Made by a program: the position numbers and the translations under genes
Source of the DNA: Bacteroidales bacterium
GTDB lineage: Bacteria > Bacteroidota > Bacteroidia > Bacteroidales > F082
Direction of reading: 5' to 3'
Assembly: GCA_017461665.1 (NCBI GenBank)
Contig: JAFTXI010000003.1
Location: forward strand, 36,446 to 100,445
DNA: 64,000 nt
In this document: in pieces, positions 34,654 to 43,023 of the stretch
Layout of the letters: each line of letters begins with the position of its first letter
Numbering within the stretch: the stretch's first letter is position 1
Notes under the pieces: model-generated
Seen by the model: only the letters and a program-made list of their open reading frames with translations
Told to the model about the DNA's origin: nothing
Database searches by the model: none

Positions 34654-35514
34654 TTATATTGTATAGTTTTTTTCCGGATCGAAGGTTTGTTCGAAATCGG
34701 CTGGAAGGTTGTATGAAAAGTTTCTCAGACGCATCGCCCATTCAGCATCGCTGTACCTATTGTCGAAAGTATGCCATGGTATTGACTTGCCAAAGGTAAT
34801 GGTGAGTGTCTTGTTTTTTTGTTTGTAAAACTCATTGACCAAGAACAACATCTCTATGTTGACTTTGATACCTAATTTTTTTCGTATGTTGGAAAGGTTA
34901 TAGAAAAAGTCGCTGTTTCTTCCCGAGATATGTGTCGGGATGATGTCGCGATGATATGCTTTGGCTTTTGTGACGAAGGTCTTTTTCCATTCAAGGTCGA
35001 GGATCTTGCCGTTTTGTTTTCTCGAACATAAACCGTAAGGATAATAACATATCGTCTTGTCGCTCTCGAATGTCTCGTTGAAAATCTTGATGTTGTCGGC
35101 GTTGCTGCCCAACTTGTTGACTGGTATGAAGAGAGGTCGTAAGTTAGGTACGAAGAGAAGGAAGTCGTTGACAGGTGTTGTTACGTCGGGTCTTATCTTG
35201 CCTACTGTGTCGATGAGTGCGATGCCGTCGAGTCCGCCGATAGGGTGGTTGGCAGCAATGATGTAACGTCCGTCTTCTTTGACATGATTCAATCCATGAG
35301 TGACGACGCCAGTGTTAAATTCTCTCATTACTTCAGCAACGAATGGTAGTCCTGATAAGCCATCGGCTCTTAATAGCAAACTATTGATGTCGTCTTGATG
35401 TAGTATCTTCTTTAAATATCTGAAGATAAAACTCGGAATCTTATTCGCGAATTTTGGAGCCTTCTGGCTGATAATCTTCTCGATGTCAATCTGTAGTGCT
35501 TCTTTTCTGCTCAT
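34654..35514 (-). CDS. glsA: PlsC-family O-acyltransferase, GlsA type
   Basis: This 286-residue acyltransferase has the HX4D-type motif ANHPIGGLDGIAL at about residues 88-100, the FIPVNK block, and the YPYGLCSRKQNG block in the position of the third PlsC motif (FPEG-like). It should add the second acyl chain to the hydroxyl of the N-acylated glycine made by GlsB. It is the first gene of the pair, with glsB right after it. Divergent from mraZ across about 320 bases. Confidence 0.8.
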   Translation of the reverse strand: MSRKEALQIDIEKIISQKAPKFANKIPSFIFRYLKKILHQDDINSLLLRADGLSGLPFVAEVMREFNTGVVTHGLNHVKEDGRYIIAANHPIGGLDGIALIDTVGKIRPDVTTPVNDFLLFVPNLRPLFIPVNKLGSNADNIKIFNETFESDKTICYYPYGLCSRKQNGKILDLEWKKTFVTKAKAYHRDIIPTHISGRNSDFFYNLSNIRKKLGIKVNIEMLFLVNEFYKQKNKTLTITFGKSIPWHTFDNRYSDAEWAMRLRNFSYNLPADFEQTFDPEKNYTI

Positions 35515-35612
35515 TTTTCAACTGTGTTATAGGATGTGTCGATGACGACATTCTTTCCATCATGCAAAAATAATGAATTATCTTTACGAAAATAAAAAAT
35601 TATCATTTAATT

Positions 35613-35636
35613 GGTAGGGAAGTACCGTATACGTCC
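35613..35636. repeat. Short intergenic palindromic repeat, copy 6 (diverged)
   Basis: GTAGGGAAGTACCGTATACGTCC is the same unit as at 473 with several changes in the centre. Confidence 0.6.
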
Positions 35637-35781
35637 TGCAAAAACGTAATTGTTGAAAACTTGAAAAATTAGATTTTTGTCGAGATATAAATTTTATCTT
35701 TTATTAAATCGCTTGATTTTACTACATGTTGGATTGTTGTTGAAAACTTTTTTGAGAAAAAATGAAAATTTTTAGAAAAAA

Positions 35782-35815
35782 GTGGTTGAAAGTGGGAAAA
35801 AATGCACTAATTTTA
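35782..35815 (+). promoter_or_regulatory. Candidate dcw promoter with MraZ-type operator repeats
   Basis: GTGGT at 35782 and GTGGG at 35792 are spaced by 10 bases, like the TGGGN repeats bound by MraZ. The first overlaps a TTG at 35786-35788 that stands 19 bases before TAATTTTA at 35808-35815 (one mismatch to TAnnTTTG). MraZ binding here would cover the -33 region and repress the whole cluster. This is an inference from spacing; no binding is shown. Confidence 0.5.
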
Positions 35816-35838
35816 CAACTTGAAAAATTGAATCAGAA

Positions 35839-36303
35839 ATGAATTATCCAATAGGCGAATATTATTGTAAATTAGACAGTAAGGGAAGATTGCTTCTTCC
35901 AAGTAGTTTTAAGGAACAGCTTGGTGAAGCTTTAGAAGAGGGATTCGTCCTTCGCCCGAGTCTTTTTGGCGATTGTCTTGAGCTTTTTGGAATGAGCGAT
36001 TGGCGTGCAATGCAAGAGAAGTTGGGTAAGCTGAATCCTTTCAAAGCTGAAAACGTGATGTTGATTCGTCGTTTCAACGCGGGCGCACGTATGGCTAAGG
36101 TGGATGCCAATGGTCGTATTCAGATTCCTAAGGATCTGATGGAGAAAACTAAACTCGTGAAGGAAGTTGTTATGACTTCTTTGATTGATAGAATGCAGAT
36201 TTGGGATCGCTCTATTAAAGAAATTGAAGATTCAAAGATTTCTGAAGAACAGTTTGTAGAGATGCTTACTGCAAAATTGGGCGACAGCGATTTTATTGGT
36301 TAA
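35839..36303 (+). CDS. mraZ: Transcriptional regulator MraZ
   Basis: MraZ is a ring-shaped DNA-binding protein with two SpoVT/AbrB-like halves that represses the dcw cluster. The 154 residues contain both DXXXR motifs: LDSKGRLLLPSSFK at about residues 12-25 and VDANGRIQIPKDL at about 92-104. It is the first gene of the cluster, 21 bases before rsmH. Confidence 0.95.
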   Translation: MNYPIGEYYCKLDSKGRLLLPSSFKEQLGEALEEGFVLRPSLFGDCLELFGMSDWRAMQEKLGKLNPFKAENVMLIRRFNAGARMAKVDANGRIQIPKDLMEKTKLVKEVVMTSLIDRMQIWDRSIKEIEDSKISEEQFVEMLTAKLGDSDFIG

Positions 36304-36324
36304 TAACAACTAAAATTTAGAGAG

Positions 36325-37233
36325 ATGTATCATATTCCTGTATTGTTGAACGAGAGTGTCAATGCTTTAAATATCAAGCCTAATGGCGTTTATGTTGATG
36401 TGACTTTTGGTGGCGGCGGTCATTCTCGTCGTATATTGGAATGTCTCGGTGAAGAGGGACGTCTCTATGCTTTTGATCAAGATGAAGACGCTGCTAAAAA
36501 TGTAATCGACGATAGCCGTTTCACATTCATTCAGCAGAACTTCCGTTATATGAAGAACTTCGTTCAACTCTATTGTGGAGGTAAGGTCGATGGAATACTC
36601 GCCGACCTCGGCGTCTCTTCATATCAGTTCGACACTCCTGAAAAAGGATTCTCTATCCGTTACAATGGACGCTTGGATATGCGCATGAACCAAAACGCTG
36701 CCGTCGATGCTGCTTCAATAGTAAATACTTACGACCAGAATTCCCTCGCCTCGGTATTGTCGCGTTATGGCGAACTGAGAAACGCGATGGCGATAGCAGA
36801 TTCTATAACAATGGCTCGCGAGATTAAAGCTATCGAGACGACAGACGAACTTAAGGAAGCAGTGGCTCGTTTCTTGCCCAAAGGTTCTGAAAATAAAGTG
36901 CTCGCTCAGATATTCCAAGCCCTTAGGATAGAAGTTAATGAGGAGATGAAGGTGCTCGAACTCTTCCTCTCTCAATGTGCCGATGTCTTAAATCCGGGCG
37001 GACGTCTCGTGGTACTTTCTTATCACTCTTTGGAAGACAGACTCGTGAAGAACTTCATGAAGACAGGCAACGCTGATGGTATCTTGGAAAAAGACTTCTT
37101 TGGAAATCAACTGACACCTTATAAATTAATATCAAGCAAGCCGATAGTCCCTTCCGATGAGGAGATAAGCTTCAACAACAGAGCAAGAAGCGCGAAACTT
37201 CGTGTGGCAGAAAGGAGAAGAGATGAAAAATAA
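36325..37233 (+). CDS. rsmH: 16S rRNA (cytosine(1402)-N(4))-methyltransferase
   Basis: RsmH (MraW) methylates C1402 of 16S rRNA using SAM. In 302 residues I see HIPVLLNESVNALNIKPNGVYVDVTFGGGGHSR (SAM motif VDVTFGGGGHS at about 24-34), LYAFDQDEDA, DGILADLGVSSYQFD, FSIRYNGRLDMRMN and VLSYHSLEDRLVKNFMK. The C-terminal NNRARSAKLRVAERR is canonical. The stop overlaps the ftsL frame. Confidence 0.96.
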   Translation: MYHIPVLLNESVNALNIKPNGVYVDVTFGGGGHSRRILECLGEEGRLYAFDQDEDAAKNVIDDSRFTFIQQNFRYMKNFVQLYCGGKVDGILADLGVSSYQFDTPEKGFSIRYNGRLDMRMNQNAAVDAASIVNTYDQNSLASVLSRYGELRNAMAIADSITMAREIKAIETTDELKEAVARFLPKGSENKVLAQIFQALRIEVNEEMKVLELFLSQCADVLNPGGRLVVLSYHSLEDRLVKNFMKTGNADGILEKDFFGNQLTPYKLISSKPIVPSDEEISFNNRARSAKLRVAERRRDEK

Positions 37234-37567
37234 TATTAACAGAACCATCGCCGACGTGATGGGTGGCAACTTCTTCTCTAAGGATAGCTTCGTGAATTTC
37301 TTTCCTTTCTTGATATATCTCGTAGTACTTTCAATGCTATATATAACAAATATTTATATAGCTGAGGATACCAGTAGGGAAATATCTAAGATGAATGCCA
37401 AAGCCGAAGATCTCTATGTGGAATATGTTTACATGAAGTCGGAGATAACAGAGACGACAAAACAATCTAACTTGGCTAAGATGTTGAAAAATAAAGGTAT
37501 CAAAGAATCATTGGAACCGATGAAGAAGATAACGGTGGCAAAGGAAGGAGGCGACAATGAAGATTGA
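37223..37567 (+). CDS. ftsL: FtsL-like division protein
   Basis: The product is 114 residues from the ATG at 37223 (an upstream in-frame ATG at 37202 is possible). It has a cytoplasmic start, one membrane helix at about residues 27-46 (FFPFLIYLVVLSMLYITNIY) and a coiled coil (ISKMNAKAEDLYVEYVYMKSEITE). By position and shape it is the Bacteroidota FtsL, which with FtsB-like partners and FtsQ activates FtsW/FtsI. Overlaps rsmH by 11 bases and ftsI by 11. Confidence 0.8.
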   Translation: MKNNINRTIADVMGGNFFSKDSFVNFFPFLIYLVVLSMLYITNIYIAEDTSREISKMNAKAEDLYVEYVYMKSEITETTKQSNLAKMLKNKGIKESLEPMKKITVAKEGGDNED

Positions 37568-39689
37568 TCCTAAGAATGATGTGCTGTGGAGAGTGTATCT
37601 TCTCTATATATTGATGGTGCTGTTCGGCATCATGGTGTTAATTAAGATAATTGTCATACAGGTTAGAGATAAAGATGAGCTTCTCCTCGAGGCAGAAAAA
37701 AGAGAGGAGCGTTTTAAGGAGGTGGAGGCACATCGCGGTAATGTCATCTCTAAAAATGGAACTTTGTTGGCGACATCGATACCAGTGTTTGACGTGTTCT
37801 TCGATCCATGCGCACCCCACGATACCGTTTTTGACAAAGAGATAAATCAACTTGCTGATAAACTCAGCCGTAAGTTTGGAAAGAAATCGAAAGCCAGATA
37901 TGCAGCCGATTTCAAGAAAGCACGTGCCGATAAAAAACGTTATGTTAGAATAGCAACGAAATTGTCGATGGCTGATTATAAGGAAGTATCCGAATATCCT
38001 GTTTTTAGACATGGTAAGAACAAAGGCGGATTTATCACAGAGAGAAGATATGTAAGAAACCTGCCATACGGACTGCTTGCTGCGAGGACGATAGGATATT
38101 CAAGAGAGAACGAGAAAGACAGCGTTTTTGTTTATGTCGGCATCGAAGGAGCGTATAATGAATACCTAAAAGGCAAGAGCGGGCAGCAGGCGTATAGACG
38201 TATCAACGGAAACTTCTGGATGCCGGTGCCTGATCCATTCAACAGCGAGCCTATCAACGGTGATGATGTATATACTTCTATAGATATTGAATTGCAAGAT
38301 GTTGCAGAAAATGCTCTCATGAACTGTCTCATCGACAATAAAGCAGAGCAAGGTTGTGTTGTTCTCATGGACGTGAAGTCGGGATTTGTGGAGGTGATGG
38401 CGTCGTTGAGTTATAACGAGAAGACTTCCAAATATGATGAGATGTATAACTTCGCTCTACGTCATAATGTGGAACCGGGTTCTACCTTCAAAGCATTGAC
38501 GATGTTAGCTTTGTTGGAGAATGATCCTTCATTGAGCATAGACGATAAAGTACATATTGGAACGACAGGTTATAAGACTTTTTATAGAAGAACTTTACAA
38601 GATTCACACAAGGTTAATGATGAAAAAGGTTATACTACAATACGTAACGCCTTCGAACAGTCGTCGAATATAGCGTTTGCGACATTGGTGGAAGAAACCT
38701 TCAAAAACAATCCTCAAAGATTTATCGACCTTATTTATGAAACGAAAATCAATGAGCCTCTGAACTTAGATATAAAAGGTGCTGCTAATCCTTATATAAA
38801 AAATACCAACGACAAGACCTGGTCAAAACTTACGCTTCCTTGGATGTCGGTCGGTTATGAGGTACAGATTACGCCAATACAACTTCTTACCTATTATAAT
38901 GCAATAGCCAATGATGGCGTGATGGTGAAACCTCAGTTTGTCAAGGAGATACGTCACGGCAGTGAGGTGATAAAGACTTTTGATACCATTGTTATAAATG
39001 AAAGCATAGCCTCGCCGAGAACCATAGAGGCTCTTCAAGAACTTCTGAAAGGCGTGGTCGATAATGGCACTGCGAAGAGTATGAGCAAACTCGGATTCTC
39101 GGTAGCAGGTAAGACTGGTACTGCTCAGATTTCGCAAGGAGGTGGATATAACAAGAAAAATTATACCGCTACATTTATTGGTTATTTTCCTGCTGATGAT
39201 CCACAATATTCATGTATCATAATGGTCAGCAATCCTCTTGCTGGAAAATATTACGGTAGTTCGGTGTCGGCGCCTGTGTTTAAAGAACTTGCAGAGAAGA
39301 TTTATGCGACACGTCTCGGCATAGTGGAAGAAGCCGGAGACCATCAGGCTGACTGTGAGGCTTTCACCAAGTCGTCGATGGTTTATTATGACGACTTCAT
39401 GAACTTCTGTAACATAGAAGATATTCCTTTCATCGATGATGTCGAGAGTGATACTTGGGTCAATGTGAAGATGACCGAAGATGAGACATTCGTGACACAT
39501 GTTGATTTCGAAGAAGGCAAAGTGCCTGATGTCAAGGGGATGAACGCTACCGATGCAGTGTGTCTCTTGGAATCGATGGGCTGGAAAGTGACATTCACTG
39601 GTTATGGAAAGGTGAAGACACAATCGGTGAAGGCTGGCTCGGAACTTAAAAAAGGAAGTGTAATAAATTTATCGTTGAGCACAAAATGA
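37557..39689 (+). CDS. ftsI: Penicillin-binding protein FtsI (PBP3) with C-terminal PASTA domain
   Basis: This septal transpeptidase of 710 residues has a membrane anchor at about residues 13-33, a dimerisation domain with RGNVISKNGTLLATSIP, and the transpeptidase core. The active-site serine is in EPGSTFKAL at about residue 308, SxN is QSSNIAF at about 368, and KTG is AGKTGTAQ at about 518. A PASTA domain closes the protein (VPDVKGMNATDAVCLLESMGWK). Overlaps at both ends with ftsL and murE point to translational coupling. Confidence 0.95.
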   Translation: MKIDPKNDVLWRVYLLYILMVLFGIMVLIKIIVIQVRDKDELLLEAEKREERFKEVEAHRGNVISKNGTLLATSIPVFDVFFDPCAPHDTVFDKEINQLADKLSRKFGKKSKARYAADFKKARADKKRYVRIATKLSMADYKEVSEYPVFRHGKNKGGFITERRYVRNLPYGLLAARTIGYSRENEKDSVFVYVGIEGAYNEYLKGKSGQQAYRRINGNFWMPVPDPFNSEPINGDDVYTSIDIELQDVAENALMNCLIDNKAEQGCVVLMDVKSGFVEVMASLSYNEKTSKYDEMYNFALRHNVEPGSTFKALTMLALLENDPSLSIDDKVHIGTTGYKTFYRRTLQDSHKVNDEKGYTTIRNAFEQSSNIAFATLVEETFKNNPQRFIDLIYETKINEPLNLDIKGAANPYIKNTNDKTWSKLTLPWMSVGYEVQITPIQLLTYYNAIANDGVMVKPQFVKEIRHGSEVIKTFDTIVINESIASPRTIEALQELLKGVVDNGTAKSMSKLGFSVAGKTGTAQISQGGGYNKKNYTATFIGYFPADDPQYSCIIMVSNPLAGKYYGSSVSAPVFKELAEKIYATRLGIVEEAGDHQADCEAFTKSSMVYYDDFMNFCNIEDIPFIDDVESDTWVNVKMTEDETFVTHVDFEEGKVPDVKGMNATDAVCLLESMGWKVTFTGYGKVKTQSVKAGSELKKGSVINLSLSTK

Positions 39690-41143
39690 GAAAGATTAAA
39701 GACATATTAAAAGAATGTAAAATCGTTGAAGTTGTTGGCGACGACAATCGTACGGTCTCCAATCTCACCTTCGACTCGAGGAGGTGTTCTGCAGAGATGG
39801 CTTTCTTTGCAATAAAAGGAACACAAGTTGATGGTCATGATTTTGTCGTGAAAGCTGTAGAGCAAGATTGTAAGGTGATAGTATGCGAGAAACTTCCGTC
39901 TGTCGTCAATGATGATGTGACTTATTATGTTGTTAACGACAGCGCAGAAGCTCTCGGTTATGCCGCTTCAGAGTTTTATGGCAGACCTTCAGAGAAGCTG
40001 CGTCTCGTAGGAGTGACTGGTACCAACGGAAAGACAACTATAGCTACATTGCTTTATCGTCTTTTCTTCAGCGCCGGTTATCCTTGCGGACTGCTCTCAA
40101 CGATAGAAAACAGAATCAACAACACCGTCGTTCCTTCAACACATACTACCGGGGATCAGTTGCAGATAAATGAGATGCTCAGTCGTATGGTAGAGGCTGG
40201 ATGTGAATATGTCTTTATGGAAGTCAGTTCTCATGCCGTCGATCAGAAGAGAATAAAAGGACTTCATTTTGAAGGAGGAATATTTACCAACCTCACTCAC
40301 GACCATTTGGATTATCATAAAACAGTTGCAGCATATCGTGATGCTAAGAAGAAGTTCTTCGATGAACTGCCTTCAACGGCATTCGCTCTCACCAACATAG
40401 ACGATAAAAATGGAATGGTGATGCTTCAAAATACAAAAGCCACGAAGAAGACTTATTCTCTCAGAACAGATGCCGACTTCAAAGGTGTCGTCATGGAAAG
40501 TTATTTCGATGGAATGGAAATGAAGATTAACAGAAATAACATCTCGACATTCTTGGTCGGTAAGTTTAACGCAAGCAATCTCTTAGCTATATATGGAGCG
40601 GCGTCGTTACTTGGCATGAGCGATAATGATTTATTTAAGGAAATAAGTAAGCTTCAGAGTGCATCGGGACGTTTTCAGATAGTACATTCCGACTCAGGTG
40701 TCGTTGGCATTGTCGATTATGCTCATACTCCTGATGCTTTGAAAAACGTGTTAGATACCATCAACGAGATAAGGACACACAACGAGACGCTTATCACTGT
40801 GGTAGGCGCCGGTGGTAACAGAGACGCTACCAAGCGACCAGAGATGGCAGAAGCCGCTGTGACAAGAAGCGACAGACTTATCATCACGAGCGACAACCCG
40901 CGTTTTGAAGAGCCGGAAGAGATTATAAGACAGATGCGCGCCGGTGTGGGCGGAGAATATTATAATAAGGTGCTGAGCATAACAGATAGAAGAGAGGCGA
41001 TAAGGACAGCAACAGCCTTGTCAAAGAAAGGCGACATTATATTGGTCGCAGGAAAAGGTCATGAAAACTATCAAGAGATTAAAGGCGTACGATATCACTT
41101 CGATGACGTGGAAGAGTTAACAAAAGCATTGAACGAAAAATAA
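39686..41143 (+). CDS. murE: UDP-N-acetylmuramoyl-L-alanyl-D-glutamate--2,6-diaminopimelate ligase
   Basis: MurE adds the third residue to the wall peptide. The 485 residues show the ATP loop GVTGTNGKTTIATLLY at about 109-124, the N-terminal uridine-binding domain with SRRCSAEMAFFAIKGTQVDGHDF, EVSSHAVDQKR, and the C-terminal DNPRFEEP. The DNPR motif indicates meso-diaminopimelate rather than lysine. It overlaps ftsI by four bases. Confidence 0.96.
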   Translation: MRKIKDILKECKIVEVVGDDNRTVSNLTFDSRRCSAEMAFFAIKGTQVDGHDFVVKAVEQDCKVIVCEKLPSVVNDDVTYYVVNDSAEALGYAASEFYGRPSEKLRLVGVTGTNGKTTIATLLYRLFFSAGYPCGLLSTIENRINNTVVPSTHTTGDQLQINEMLSRMVEAGCEYVFMEVSSHAVDQKRIKGLHFEGGIFTNLTHDHLDYHKTVAAYRDAKKKFFDELPSTAFALTNIDDKNGMVMLQNTKATKKTYSLRTDADFKGVVMESYFDGMEMKINRNNISTFLVGKFNASNLLAIYGAASLLGMSDNDLFKEISKLQSASGRFQIVHSDSGVVGIVDYAHTPDALKNVLDTINEIRTHNETLITVVGAGGNRDATKRPEMAEAAVTRSDRLIITSDNPRFEEPEEIIRQMRAGVGGEYYNKVLSITDRREAIRTATALSKKGDIILVAGKGHENYQEIKGVRYHFDDVEELTKALNEK

Positions 41144-41151
41144 GATTTATT

Positions 41152-42432
41152 ATGTTATACTATTTGTTTGAATATTTAGAGAACTGCTGCGACTTTCCAG
41201 GCGCTGGAATGTTCACTTACGTCACCTTCCGCGCTATCTTCGCTATCATATCTTCCTTGATAATATCGATATGGCTCGGTAAATATTTTATCAAATTCTT
41301 GAAAAAACGCCAGATTTCAGAGACACAAAGAGACGAGGCTACCGACCCGTTCAACACTCAGAAAGTGGGAGTCCCGACGATGGGCGGTATCATCATCATT
41401 GTTGCAATATTGATACCTTGTCTCTTGATAGGTAAGATAAAAAATGTCTATATGATACTTATGATAGTGACGACAGTGCTGCTCGGTATCGTGGGTTTCG
41501 CCGACGATTATATCAAGACATTCAAAAAGAATAAAGACGGCTTGAACGGATGGTATAAGGTGTTCGCTCAGGTGCTGCTCGGACTTATAGTAGGATTGAC
41601 GTTGCGCTTCAGTCCTTCGGTGGTGATGAACGAAAAGGTGGAGACAAAGATCGAAAACAATAAAGAGATAGTCGTCAAGACACCAGATGTCAAATCGACA
41701 CGCACAACCATCCCTTTTATTAAAGACAATAACTTGAACTATGCCGACATCTTTAATTTCCTCGGTGAACCATACAAATATTGGGCAGGTTGGATATTCT
41801 TTGTTATAGTCACGGTATTTGTTGTGACAGCAGTCTCCAACGGTTCCAATCTTAACGATGGCATGGACGGCATGGCGGCGGGTAACTCGGCTATTATGGG
41901 AGTTGCGCTTGCGGTCTTGGCTTACGTCTCGAGTCACGTCGTGATGGCAGATTATCTCAACATCATGTTTATCCCTGGAAGCGAGGAAGTGGTGGTGTTC
42001 CTTTGCGCATTCATCGGCGCCTTGATAGGATTCCTCTGGTATAACTCCTATCCGGCTCAGATATTTATGGGCGACACCGGCAGCCTCACCATAGGCGGTA
42101 TCATCGCAGTGGCAGCCGTCATCATCCATAAAGAACTTCTCCTTCCTATAATATGCGGCGTATTCCTTTGGGAGAGTGTCTCCGTGATATTACAGAAATA
42201 TTATTACAAGATGGGAAAGAGAAAAGGCATACGTCAACGTCTTTGGAAGAGAACACCGGTTCACGATCATTACAGGACATCGCTTTCCTTAGTGGAGAAA
42301 TTAGACCCGGGATGTAGGGTGCTCTTCAAAGGCTCGTCGCAACTTTATCACGAATCGAAGATAACATTCCGTTTCTGGATTATAAGCATTATGCTCGCAG
42401 CATTCGCTATTTTAACATTAAAGATTAGATAA
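41152..42432 (+). CDS. mraY: Phospho-N-acetylmuramoyl-pentapeptide-transferase
   Basis: MraY makes lipid I by moving phospho-MurNAc-pentapeptide onto undecaprenyl phosphate in the inner membrane. The 426 residues have ten or so helices, with VPTMGGIIIIVAI, the DDYIK aspartates in GFADDYIKTFKKNKDGL, NLNDGMDGMAAGNSA, FMGDTGSLTIGG and TPVHDHYR. A loop insert of about 45 residues (KVETKIENNKEIVVKTPDVK) between helices is typical of Bacteroidota. It lies 32 bases before the murD remnant. Confidence 0.96.
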   Translation: MLYYLFEYLENCCDFPGAGMFTYVTFRAIFAIISSLIISIWLGKYFIKFLKKRQISETQRDEATDPFNTQKVGVPTMGGIIIIVAILIPCLLIGKIKNVYMILMIVTTVLLGIVGFADDYIKTFKKNKDGLNGWYKVFAQVLLGLIVGLTLRFSPSVVMNEKVETKIENNKEIVVKTPDVKSTRTTIPFIKDNNLNYADIFNFLGEPYKYWAGWIFFVIVTVFVVTAVSNGSNLNDGMDGMAAGNSAIMGVALAVLAYVSSHVVMADYLNIMFIPGSEEVVVFLCAFIGALIGFLWYNSYPAQIFMGDTGSLTIGGIIAVAAVIIHKELLLPIICGVFLWESVSVILQKYYYKMGKRKGIRQRLWKRTPVHDHYRTSLSLVEKLDPGCRVLFKGSSQLYHESKITFRFWIISIMLAAFAILTLKIR

Positions 42433-42464
42433 CATTTTTTCATTTTTCTTAAATTTTATTAACA

Positions 42465-43016
42465 ATGACATTAGAACAATTGGCAAGACAGGGAAGAAGA
42501 ACCGCTTCGATGACGACAGCAGCGACAATATCATCGAAGATGAGTCAGATTAGAAAAGAAAGTATCAAGCAGGCATTCTGCGACGACTTCGATAACGTCA
42601 GACATAGATATGAATTCGTCGATACTATAGAAGGAGTATCTTATTATGACGACGCTGGCGCATGCTCCAACGAGGCTGCCTGGTTCTCTTTCGATAATCT
42701 GCATCAACAACTTGTGTGGATAACATACGCCAATAATGTCGATTGTGACGAACTCATCCCTCAGGTGAGAAAATATGTCAAGTCGATAGTCTGTATAGGA
42801 AACAATACCGAGAGATTTCATCGTGTCTTCTCTAATATAATACCCGAAAATATCATCGACTGCGACAGTATAGATGAGGCTGTCAAGATGGCTCATATCG
42901 TTGCCGAGACAGACGATTGCGTTATATTCTCACCGGCGTCGCAGGTAAGAGACGAATTCTCTTCTTTTGCAGAAAGAGGTGACTACTTCAAACAATGTGT
43001 TCAAAAATTAAAATGA
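42465..43016 (+). CDS. MurD remnant: C-terminal domain only, ligase residues lost
   Basis: In the position of murD lies an intact 183-codon frame that aligns with only the last 40% of MurD. The first 45 residues match the end of the ATP-binding domain (IRKESIKQAFCDDFDNVRHRYEFV); the rest match the C-terminal domain: YYDDAGACSNEAAWFSF stands for the usual INDSKATN box, NNVDCDELIP for the GGxDKGxD box, and CVIFSPASQVRDEFSSFAERGDYFKQC for the LSPxxASFDxFxxxxxRGxxF box. The uridine-binding domain and the GxxGK[ST] loop are absent, and the DSKATN lysine and threonine are changed. It cannot act as a D-glutamate ligase. The frame is clean and tightly spaced (8 bases to ftsW), so it may be kept for another reason, or be young debris. 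Confidence 0.82.
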   Translation: MTLEQLARQGRRTASMTTAATISSKMSQIRKESIKQAFCDDFDNVRHRYEFVDTIEGVSYYDDAGACSNEAAWFSFDNLHQQLVWITYANNVDCDELIPQVRKYVKSIVCIGNNTERFHRVFSNIIPENIIDCDSIDEAVKMAHIVAETDDCVIFSPASQVRDEFSSFAERGDYFKQCVQKLK

Positions 43017-43023
43017 GATAAAG

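Larger units (their letters stand above)
35515..35838. other. Divergent control region between glsA and the dcw cluster
   Basis: This gene-free 324-base region is AT-rich. It holds one palindromic repeat at 35613-35636, an A/T-rich middle, and the mraZ promoter region with GTGG repeats at its right end. No start or terminator is clear on the left side. Confidence 0.6.

Noticed and set aside
41317-42129. Minus-strand open frame of 270 codons inside mraY
   Set aside because: It lies wholly opposite a conserved gene and has an unlikely amino-acid mix rich in His, Cys and Tyr; it is a mirror of codon use on the plus strand.
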